The position numbers and the translations under genes are program-made. This document shows, in pieces, positions 11,901-23,900 of a stretch of 64,000 nt of DNA; positions within the stretch are counted from its first letter, which is position 1, and the number at the start of each line of letters is the position of its first letter. Source of the DNA: Pycnopodia helianthoides (Eukaryota; Echinodermata; Asteroidea; Forcipulatida; Asteriidae); the NCBI GenBank assembly GCA_032158295.1, contig CM063256.1, positions 11,690,953-11,754,952 of the forward strand, in the 5' to 3' direction. The notes below the pieces were generated by a model. It was given only the letters and a program-made list of their open reading frames with translations. It was not told the DNA's origin and made no database searches.

Positions 11901-14900
11901 ATGGTTGATTTCGAGACCTCAAATTCTAATTCTGAGGTCTCGAAATCAAATTCGTGGAAAATTACTTCTTTCTCGAAAACTATGTCACTTCAGAGGGAGC
12001 CGTTTCTCACAATGTTTTAGACTGTCAACCTCTCCCCATTACTCGTTACCAAGTAAGGTTTTATGCTAATAATTATTTTGAGTAACTACCAATAGTGTCC
12101 ACTGCCTTTAAAACAGAAGACTTACAACCACAATCGGACCAAGAAATACAAAAAAACAGAGGAGTATGTAGACAACAGAAACCCAGCAGCCTAGGGATTG
12201 TCCAAATGTTTTTTATCGGAGGTAAAATACTGAAATACAAAATCAGATAAACGGTGTCCGCTTTTTAACGTGTACATGTACGTGTATGAACTCCCGTATC
12301 CATTGCTAACGTCCATGCAAATTATGTAAACCGCAGTTACGCCTCACGTGAACACACAAAGTGTCAACGTATCCATAGACTTGTGAAACCTCTCTATTGA
12401 TAGCTTGTTGTTCCCTTGAGTAAAGTAGCAACTGAAAGAAAGAAGAAAACAAAACACACAAACGTAAAAACTGAGATGATGCCAAACCAACTTGAATTGT
12501 TTCTTTTGTACCAAAGGTGGCATCCATTTAACACGACTGTCTTGAGTTGTAAAGACGACCGTCTTGTACCGGCAACCACAGCTCATCGTAAAGATTTGAA
12601 GGAGAAGACGCAGGCCCTGATTCCAGAAGGAACAAGCGAACTCAAGTGAGAATACTTTCAACATTTCAAACTGTTGTTTTTTTTTTAATACTTGTTCACC
12701 ATTACTCCCCTGCTAGGACTTTACGTTCATCTCAACAGTCATTGCTTACCACAACTACTAGGGCTTCTTCCATTTTTTATGGTCAAAGACCATTTTCTTT
12801 CGCTGCTCCATTTCTTTGGAATAGTCTTCCTGTGCATATTCGCCAGGCTAGTTCTTTACACTGTTTTAAGTCTCTGTAAAAAACTCATTTGTTTGAAGCT
12901 GCTTATTTGTAATCTGCTTACTTGTAATGTTTCTTTCACTTATTGTATATTTTATTGTTCTCTTTATGCGCTTAGAGGCTTTTGCATTAGGCGCTTTACA
13001 AATATCTTTATTATTATTATTATTATTAAGGGACTAAGGGTGTGTTCAACATTGGGTTCGATTGAAAAAATAAATGTTCACAGATTTGCACATAACCTAC
13101 ATGGTATTAAAAATGGTCATGCTGGAAAACTTCCCCTGAAATAGTCTTGCTTGAAATGCTATTATAGTTTTTAGGAAACGAGTAAAACAATTAGTCTTTA
13201 TTGCGCTGGTCCAGAAACACGATGTCTGAAAACACTGAAAACTTATATTGGGGTTTTTCATTGGGGATTTTCTCATGACCCTGAAGACCAATTGAGCTTA
13301 ACATTTCACAGGTTTGTTATTTCATAAACATGTTGGGTCACATAAAGTGCAGATACTAGTCTCTGAAAATTACCAATGTTGTACATGTGCTTTACTGAAT
13401 GGTGTGTTTCAACATTGGTGAGATTAAAAAAAAATAATGTTTACAGATTTGCACATAAGTAACATGGTATGAAGATGATCATGATGGAAAACTTCCAATG
13501 GTACATGTTTCCATGAAATGTCATAGCTTTTGAACAGTTAGTTTCGATCTCGTGAGACCTAAACTCAATGTTCTAGAACATTGCGAACATACATTTGGGT
13601 TTAAAAACAATATTTTGTCACGATAGCCCCTAAATGTTCACAGGTTTGTTTCATGTGTATGCTGGGCAACATAAAGTGTGGTTAGTGGTCTTTGACAATA
13701 TTACCAATGTTTTACATGCGCTTTAAACCAGTCTGCTCTGGGATTTCTAGTCTAGTACCACCCTTGGTGGCTATTTTCAGAACACCAACCTAAAGATTTT
13801 GTTATTCTGGAAAATTGTTGTCGACATGAAACCCTGACTAAATGAAGTACAGACAATAAACATTTTGATATTTGGCACTAGGATTTACAGACCTTTTTTT
13901 TCAAAAGTTTTTCCCTGGAAACCCTCTTTGTTTAGGGGCCAATTAGATTAAAGGCACATTACAGAACTGGTAATTGTAAAATATACTTTTGATCACAGAT
14001 TTACATAAAACTTACACGGTCTAATGATGATGATAGTAGAAAACATCCCTAGAAATATTTCTGTCTGAAATGCCATATTTGATGAGAAATAAATCAAACT
14101 AATTTCCGATTGGAGTTTATCGCTCATGAGCGTTTTATTCATGCATTGTATAACACATGCAAATTTGTAATCGGTTTTGCACTATTTTCTCGTGACCCAG
14201 ATGGCCGATCGATCTCAAACTTCTACAGGTTTGTCAGTTTATGTATATGGTGGATTATATAAAGTGCTTACACTGCCAGCAACTGTTTTGTTAGCAAAAA
14301 CCAATTCTGTAATGTTCCTTTAATCAATGTAAAAAAAATATTGAATTTGTTTCGAAATTATTTTGATCCACCCACCCCAAATTTAGATTTTTTAAATATT
14401 GAATGACTTAATAATATATCCTATACACTGAAGAACAAAGTAATACCTCAAATGACGCAGATATTTTAGATCAAAGGTCTCCGTCAACAGTAGTTTCCAA
14501 TGGCTTTTCCTTGCTTAAACAAACAACTTTGTGGTTTAATCAGAAATAAAATTGGGAAGCACATCAAACTTTGTACTATAGTTTTTAGTTTTGGCCCTAT
14601 CATTTACAAAAGACAATAAAACAAAGTAAAAAAATGTTTTTTTTTTAAATTCAAACTGAATTTTGATTTTCAGTTATTCATTTTAACCCACCTACTACCC
14701 ATAATTTCAAAAAAGATCGGAATCTTTTAATATTGACTATTCTGAATGGTTCCTTACTGAGACCCATCCATCCCGTTAGTCCTGGTTTGTCAGACAAAAG
14801 AACAAAGGTCTGGAACTGGGGGATAATACTCTGTAATTCCACGGTAATCAGTGATTTTGACGGTGATTACAGCTCCTTTTGTCCGAGGTCTTGAACATTT

Positions 14901-17900
14901 TGTTTTGAAAACGGTAGGTTCGTGGCCGTGCAATGAAAGACTGAGCTGAAGGCAAACGCATGCCCTGCAAGGTTTTAACCCTGCGATGCCCCACCCCTGT
15001 TAGATATACCCAAGTGCCATTGGTCACTACAGCCTGCAGTACGTTGGGAAAACATGTATACCTCAATCACAGTATTGATTTCATACTTTTTTTCAAAGCT
15101 AATAACCTTTCCAGACAATGTAGTGATAGTTTGGCCAACAAAAAATGTTTTTAATGTTTTTATTTTTTGATTATGTTTTTACACTGTGAAACCGCGATTT
15201 TTGTTGTACACTATCCTATATGAAAAGTGTTTTAGAACTGGGGGTTCGGAGTCCATGGGTCAAACTGCCTAAAGGGTCGTAGGCCGTGTCAATCGGGCCT
15301 TTCTGAGGATAGAACTTAAAGGGTTTCACCTGTTTTTGCTAAAAACTGATCAAGTAATTAACTAAAATGTGCTTTCGGTCTACTGGCTGTAGACCGTAGG
15401 CCATCAGAGGGTTTTAAACATATGTTCAAGACTGAGTCACCACTCTTTTTATTCCTATTTATGAATACCTTTCCGTTATAAACATTACAAAGATTCTCTG
15501 AGTTGCACTCCTGGCAGTTTTTATCACACGAGAAAATTTGAGGAGTTCTGTTATTCTAATTTTGTTTTCGTTCTGAATCAACCTGTCTTTCTCCTCCTTT
15601 TGCCCACCCTCACCTCCTTCATGATCTGTGATGTTTCATCCAAACACTTAAACAGACGTGGATTTGAGAAAGCCTTCGAGCTGCTGTCCGGTAAATCCCG
15701 CACAGGGTGCCAAGCCATAATCATCTTGGTTACTGACGGCAAAGATACCGATGGGGAACGAGTTCGCTGTGGGCCAGGTGTGTTATTATCGTAGCATCAG
15801 AGCAAAATAGGATTGTTAGACTCGGTGTGAGACCTACTTGAATGATATGTTAACTCTCACACAGTTACTGCACGGGCACGCCCTCCCTCCGTGTTAAATT
15901 TATGGAGAGCGCGAGTGCGCATGCAGGAACTGGGTGATAGTTTGTGATTCCATGCACGCCCTCCCTCCGTGTTAAATCTACGGAGAGTGCGCTTGCGCTT
16001 GTAGGAACTAGGTGATAGTTTATGTTTCCATGTACGCGCTCCCTCCGTGTTAAATCTATGGAGAGTGCGAATGCGCTTGCAGGAACTGGGTGATAGTTTG
16101 ATAGTTTGTGATTCCCTGTACGCCCTCCCTTTGTGTTAAATCTATGGAGAGTGCGAGTGCGCTTGCAGGAACTGGGTGATAGTTAGTGATTCCATGTACG
16201 CCCTCCCTCCTTGTTAAATCTATGGAGAGTGCGCGTGCAGGAACTCGGTGATAGTTTGTGATTCCCTGTACGCCCTCCGTCCGTGTTAAATCTATGGAGA
16301 GTGCGAGTGCGCTTGCAGGAACTGGGTGATAGTTTGATAGTTTGTGATTCCCTGTACGCCCTCCGTCCGTGTTAAATCTATGGAGAGTGTGAGTGCGCGT
16401 GCAGGAACTGGGTGATAGTTTGTTATTCCATGTACGCCCTCCCTCCGTGTTAAATCTATGGAGAGTGCGAGTGCGCTTGTAAGAACTGGGTGATAGTTTG
16501 TGATTCTATGTACAGCCACAGGCCTGCTTTGATCATGGCAACACAGCCCCTTTAACTAATAATAATAATACATTTTGTTTTTAATTGTTTTAAGGTTATT
16601 ACACTCGGAGCGGTTATGTACCAGGACCTGTATGCAAATATGAATGGGCAAAAGTTTGGGACAAAGTCAAGGAGTTAAACGCTGTTGCAGATCCCAGGGT
16701 ACGTCAAAAAGGCAGAGCTTGAATTTCACACTGGATCGCACACCCGAGGCCAGTGATTTTAGCATCGGGACAGTGAACACAGGACCGGACAACTCCGGCG
16801 GTCCGGCGCTTTTCAATTCACTGTATTTATACAATATTGGTTGAGCTTACAAAATAGTCGCAAAGACAATTGTTATAGTTAGGGTGATCAACCACATACA
16901 GGAAATAACAAACCTGTGAAAATTTGGGCTTAAGTTTGTTGTGTGAGTCAGGAGAAAATAGTGATAAGCCATGCACAATTTTCCACTTGAACACATTGTC
17001 CTTAACTTGTAGCAATCGAAATCAGCTGTTATGCTTTCTTTAGGTTTTCAGATACAGTTTTCTTGATTATGGCTTCATTTCAGAGGGAAATATTTTTGAG
17101 AAAAAAGGGAGCTAGTATTAACTTCATAATCAGTAAGCTTTCAGACTAAAATTAAGCAATTATGTTTTTTTGTCTGTACCAATCCTTTTGATACCTTTAA
17201 AAAAAAATGTTGATTTTTCTGTCTGATTTTCTATCTTTTCTTGTTGAGTATCAAAGCTCGCTTGACCCATTAGACAAATTAGATCAATCGTCTCAAAGTG
17301 TGTCTTCAAATCGAAACAGTTTATATAAAAATTGTGGTCTTGTTTTTATTCTGGTCGTTTCTCATTTTGATTCTGGTCTTTTCTGTTCTTTTCTCATTTT
17401 GGTGTTGGCCTTGTAACAAATATTCTGGTCCTGTGAAAAACTCTGAGCTTTAAGCAGTGCGGTCCTGTGGTCCTGCCAAATTAGAACCCTGAATGGGTAA
17501 CGGAAAAAAACCCAATATTATTGACAATAGAGACAAAATATTACCAAAAAAGGGCTACAATGCAGATGGCTCAGTTTGTGTAGCACTGATGCATAAATAT
17601 TGAGGTTGCAGGTTCAAATCCTGTTTCCAGTCCAATTTTTTTTTAGTCCAACCTCAAAGTTGAATGAACAAAACAAACAATAATGTACATGTACCGTCTC
17701 TTTCACAACAAATTAATCACACTTTGACGTAAGTAATCTTTAGGTGTGTACTTTTTCAAGTGCCTCCCATGTTTTTTTTTTACAAATGCAAGCGTTTTAA
17801 AATCTCTTTTAAAGTTGTATTTTTTCACTTGGTGCTTATGTCTTTCTTTGTGGTTAACAGGTTTCTTGGTACTTCATGTATTATTTTGAACAGCCGTTAA

Positions 17901-20900
17901 GTTTTTCTGTTTTGCACTACTACTTGTATTTAAAAACTTGTCTTTTCCAATAGGTTTTGTTTTGGCTTTTTAGATGATTTGTTTTCTTGCATTTTAACTT
18001 ACTTTTTAGTTTGGTTTGCTTTCATGTTTAATTACTTAGCTGCTATCTGTACACCTTTCAGTAATTTTTTTACATTTTAAAAGTATTTGTTCTGCCTAGG
18101 TTTTTAAGTTTTTATTGTGAGGTGTGTTTTAAATAAAGCGCCATATAAATGCATTTTCATTATTTATTATTACTATTATAACAAGATACAGAATTCCATT
18201 TCTGTTATTGATTGTTGTTTTTTTGTTTTTTTAAATCGCTTTTTCTCCGGACCAGGCTCGTATCTTCAGCTACGGCACCATCGATGACGGGGAAAACTTC
18301 CCCGGCCATCTGGCCTGCAAGAATCGCGGCTTCTTTAAGAAGTTAACCGACGGAGAGAACCTGATCGGCAAGATGAGGGACTACTTCAACTTCTTATCCT
18401 CCAACTCGCAGAAGACTACCCAGGGGAAGTGGACCGCCCTTACATCGATGCCTTCGGTCTGAAGCAGATGGTCACCCATGCTATACCTGTCCTGAGCGAC
18501 AGAACTGGAAAGTAAGTTTGCGTCATTTTTATCCAGTGACCGAAAATTTAACTGTTGAAATGTAAAAAAAAAATAATTTATATATACACATCAAGGAAAG
18601 TGACTGGGTAGACTTTTTAATAACTTTAGGTTGAACCAAGACAAAATTGACCAGAGCGGGATTTTCAATGTTGTAAATTTAATGTCATTCAGCCTTTGGC
18701 TGCAATGTGATTTTAGCAATAAACCAATTAATTCATAATTTGAACCTGCGACCTCGAGGTTAACGTGCCGGGGCTTTACCAACTGAGCTATCTAATCCTA
18801 ATGTTGGCGGTCTCCCTGTTTTGTCGGCATCTTTTTTCCGGGGGTGGCAGTCGGAAGCCATTTAACCTAGTACCTGCCTTATAGCCAGGGATCAGACCGA
18901 TGTGGCATGAGAGGGATCATTTTAAGGGACGCAACTTTTTATTTCAAATATCAAGTAAATAAACCACAAGGGAAACTGACTGTTTGAATTTTAAGAATAA
19001 TCTTGGTTGGAACCTGCAACTGGTGCTCTAACAACTGAGCTAACCCCAGCCCTTAATTTCAAAACGACAAAGTAGGTATAGCCACAAGGTTTGACCACAA
19101 ATACAAAGTCGCATCCCTTTAAAGGAACATTACAGAATTAGTTTTTGCTAACAAAACAGTTTCTGACAGTGTAAGCACTTTATGTAATACACCATACACA
19201 TAAACTGACAAACCTGTGGAAGTTTGAGATCGATCGGCCATCTGGGTCACGAGAAAATAGTGAAAAACCGATTACACATTTGCATGAAATCATATAGATT
19301 CAACAAATGAATAAAACCCTCACTGAGCGATAAACTCCAATCGGAAAATTAGTTTATTCATTTCTCATCGAAAACGGCATTTCAGACAGAAATATTTCAA
19401 GGGATGTTTTCTACTATCATCATCATTAGACCGTGTAAGTTTTATATAAATCTGTGACCAAAAAGTATATTTTACAAGTTTTTTTCTTACCTTCTGTAAT
19501 GTTCCTTTAAGATGATGCCTCTTTTGCAGGTTCTTGGCAGCAGCTGTGCATACAACAATCAATGTGCTGTGTGTAGTTGCATTTCTTACATGATATCACT
19601 TTACAGGCTGGCATCGCTCATAAACCATGTGGATGATATTGAACGGTCAGACAGTAGGAGGGTTAAGCCAGTAAATGAATGAATCAGTCAATTATAATGC
19701 TCTGAATCAATCTGACAGTTTTGAGGTTTTTGGTGGGGCTTTCTTTTTTTTCTTTTTTTTGGCCCCTAGTTTGCCTCGTCCCCCTCCCTCTTCCCCAACC
19801 CTTCCCTTCAACTGTGGTAGGATGGCTCTGTAGAGGTGCTGGGGTCGATTTCACAAAACTCTTCCTAACTTAGGACTAGTCCTAGGCAATGTTAAGAGAT
19901 AGGACTAGTCTTAAGTAACTGGTCTTAACTTAAGACTAGTCCTATCTCTTAGCATTGCCTAGGACTAGTCCTAAGTTAGGAAGAGTTTTGTGAAATCGAC
20001 CCCTGGTCACCTGTTCCATCTCGCCACTCACTGGCGATTCGTTGAAACTTTTAAATATTTTTATGTTAACCCAAAACTGTTTTTATATCTTGGTTACTTT
20101 TTTTTTGTTTTCCCTTGTTTTTCTTTTGTATTGTTTTGCCAGTGAAGAAGTGTAATAAAATAAAAAAATGAAAATACAAAATTCCGTTTCTCTTCAGACT
20201 TCTGGGCGTGGTCGGTGTTGACTGTACCCTGGAGGAGATAGAAAACTTGATCGTGAATGAACAGTGGGGCTCCGTCTATGCTTTCCTGATTGACAACTAC
20301 GGAGGAACAATCTTCCATCCTCTGTTGAAGCCCAGCAGTGATGTGAGTCCTCTCTCGATATATACAGGCCTGTGAATTCCTTGACCATGACGATTTTTTT
20401 TCCCCGCTTTTTTTTGTAAAAAATAAAATGTTCGTAAAAAAAAAAAAAAAAAATTATAATTTTTTTTTGGGGGGGCCCATATAATTATATGCTTGTCAAC
20501 AACAATATACAACTACAATAATGTGAAATAAGCCTAGTTACTGGATCAATGGGGTGCCTCAAGTCGACCAGCGTAAATGCGTGACACGTGCTCACTTGAC
20601 GTTCCACGATCATTCTTACATCATGTAGTGTTTCAGCTCTTTTTTTAAGGGTCCATTCACAGGCCTGTATATATTCACGGTTTCGGTCGATACTGTTTTG
20701 CCGACCGGCAAGACTGTTGTGTATAGACGATGTTACCTGTGACATCACATGTTTACAAAAGAGCCACAGAGCCTGGACTTCCGGCGGACACATTAATTGT
20801 ACACAGCTCAATGGAAGAATACAACAAATCTTATGTTTTATGGAGATCGCACTGTCTGATTTTGCTCAACTTTTGATATGAAGAAAGGGGGGACATCTCA

Positions 20901-23900
20901 AAAGCTGTACAGCTGTTGCTTTTGTAAATTTTGAACTTATGTGAAAATTATGACACAAAATATAAATTTTCCCATTGAGCCTGTGTAGCATCTTGCCCGT
21001 CAGGAAATGCATTATAATGTACGAGGTCACCACTCTGTAAAAAAACGTAACATGGTCTATGGTGTTTTGTCTTAAAGTCCTAGTCCACTGTTTGTGTTCG
21101 TTATTTGTTTGTATAAGTGTTTCCTGATTCTTCTTTGTAAACATGCATGTGCATTGAGACCTGCTATTATAATTTGTTCATTGGCGACTCGACTCGACCA
21201 CGGACCTCCATGGTTCACTTTACATTAATTTGTTTTGATCTCGATGCATTTGTAATGCATGAGGGACCATTGGCTACAAGCTTTGCTTCTTAAATGGATC
21301 CCTCTGCAGTGTCACATATTATGTTTTTACATTTTGTTCTTTAAACCTATGCTGTGAAACATCTTCTTTGCACTTTGTAATAATTACTTTTGATGTAATT
21401 TGCCTTTAGCTTCTTGATAGTGTGGAAATAAATGAACCTTGAACCTTGAACCTTGAACCTTGAACCTTGAACCTTGAACCTTGAACCTTGAACCTTGAAC
21501 CTTGAACCTTGAACCTTGAACCTTGAACCTTGAACCTTGAACCTTGAACCTTGAACCTTGAACCTCTTCATAACAAGTAAGCTTTCGGATAGAAGTTACC
21601 CATATGTTGTATTTATTTATTTATTTATTTATTTTTATTTAATTTTTAATTTTTTTTAAATTTTTTTTTTTGGGGGGGGGGGGGGTAATTACCATGAAGC
21701 ATGACCCCTACCTTCGAAACACCAATTTCCGATTCCGAGTTTTCTAAACCACTCCTCTTTTCATTTTGTATACACGACAGCTTGTTGAAGATCCGATTCT
21801 AGTTCCAATCAGACAGCTAGAGCAGCCTGAGAATGAACCCCAGGAATTCAGTGATGTTATTGATGCCATGCTCAAAGGAGAAACGGGCCATATTGAAATA
21901 CAAAACGCTCAGCGAGGTGTACCCAAGGTAAAGGACGTGTCCGAACTGGCGGCTGCAGCTACGGCTACGGCTAGATTTCTACGTCATCATGTGTTGAAGT
22001 ATGGGAAGTCCTTAGCAACACCCTAAGCATCAGCCGTAGCTGTAGCCGAAGCTGCAATATTCGGATCTGGCGTTATTGTTGTCTTGGTCATCCAGCGTTG
22101 CTCATTGGTTCGTCTTTCGTGAGTTAGCGCCGCCGAATTATCCTCAATCAATGTCTCACAGAAGCAGCAGTCACAACATGATGATTTTGTTTTGGCGGCC
22201 AGCTGTGTATGAGCAGGGCCCAATTTCTTGTCTCTGCTTACTTTAAGCAAATAATCGACGCTTACTGAAGCAGGGAATTCCGTGCTTACATCAAGTGTAT
22301 TTCACGGGTTAGCAGAGAAGTTTTGTTTGCTTGTGCGCATGCGTACTCCACTTTACTAGCCCTTCTTCGCTTGTCCAGAAATTTTGCGCTTGCACAGTAA
22401 GCGGAGAATGCATGGTGATCGCAAGCGCAGAATTTGTTGGTAAGCAGAGCCATCATAGTGCTGCTTAAGCACAAAATATTGCTTGACAATTTTCTGCTGA
22501 GCAGAAATGAGCAGGATACCAGTCACAAATTGTACATGTGACATAAGGTATTTTGGCTGGTAACCTTATTCTGGTAAGAATAATTTTGTTGTGCTTAGCT
22601 ACTCTTTGTGCTTAAGCAGCACTATGGAATTGGGCCCTGGGCCCAATTTCATGGCTCTGCTTACCGTAAGCAAAGAATCGGCGCTTGCGGAAGCAGGGAA
22701 TTCCGCGCTTACGTCAAGCGTATTTCACGGGTTAGCGGGGATTTTCGGCTTGTGCGCGTGCGTACTCCACGTTACTAGGCATTCTACGCTTACACAGCTA
22801 GCGCAGAAATTCGGCGCTTAAAAGTAAGCGGAGAATGGTCACCGCAAGCGCAGAATTCGGCGGTAAGCAGAGCCATGAAATTGGGCCCAGATGTGTTCGT
22901 TACTTTCCTCCCTTTATCGCATACACTCTAGGGAAGCTTCTCGGATGGTGTGAAGAGACAGGTGATGCCTGCTACATACTTCTACACTCACCTGGACAAG
23001 ACGGATTATTCGTTCGCCTTCAGCCTGGCCAAGAAAGATGAGGTTTGTCCAACTATTATTTGCTAAAATGTAATATTCAATTAGATGTTGGAAGCTATTA
23101 AAGGAACATTACAGAATTGGTTAGAAAAAAAACTTGTAAAATGTACTTTTTTATCACAGATTTACATCAAACTTACACGGTCTAATGATGATGATAGTAG
23201 AAAACATCCCTTGAAATATTTCTGTCTGAAATGCCATATTTGATGAGAAATGGATAAATTTTCCGATTGGAGTTTATCGCTCAGTGAGCGTTTTATTCAT
23301 TTGTTGCATCTATATGATTTCGTGCAAGGGTGTAATCGGTTTTACACTATTTTCTCGTGACCCAGATGGCCAATCGATCTCAAACTTCTACAGGTTTGTC
23401 AGTTTATGTATATGGTGGATTACATAAAGTGCTTACACTGCCAGCAACTGTTTTGTTAGCAAAAAACAATTCTGTAATGTTCCTTTAACCATAGTCAAAG
23501 TGGCGTGTAGTATCAATGCAAGAAGTGGAAATAACCTCACATTAAATATTAATAATGCTCATAATCATCATGATAATAAAGCATTTAAAAAAAAACCTTT
23601 TAAAGGTAGGGTCGTGGGCCTATCTTATTACTTATGCATGACGTCATCATTGTAATCTATCATTATAATCCAAACAAGGCTACAGGTGCAGGTCCAAAAT
23701 GGTGATCATGGATTTCACGGCTGTGGTTGGTCAATTAAGAATGGGGTGGGGCTCACTGGTGGTACTGTGCTTCGTTTTGAATTCCAAAGATGACGTCATG
23801 CGTAAATATTTAAAAAAAGGCGTATGGATTGGTTTGGTCAACAAAATGGTGATTTATAGGCTAAATTGTCAATAAAGATACAATATAAGTCACCTGTGAA

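Noticed and set aside
21347..21571. Repetitive minus-strand frame (FKVQGSR repeats)
   Set aside because: Translation of the CCTTGAA satellite.
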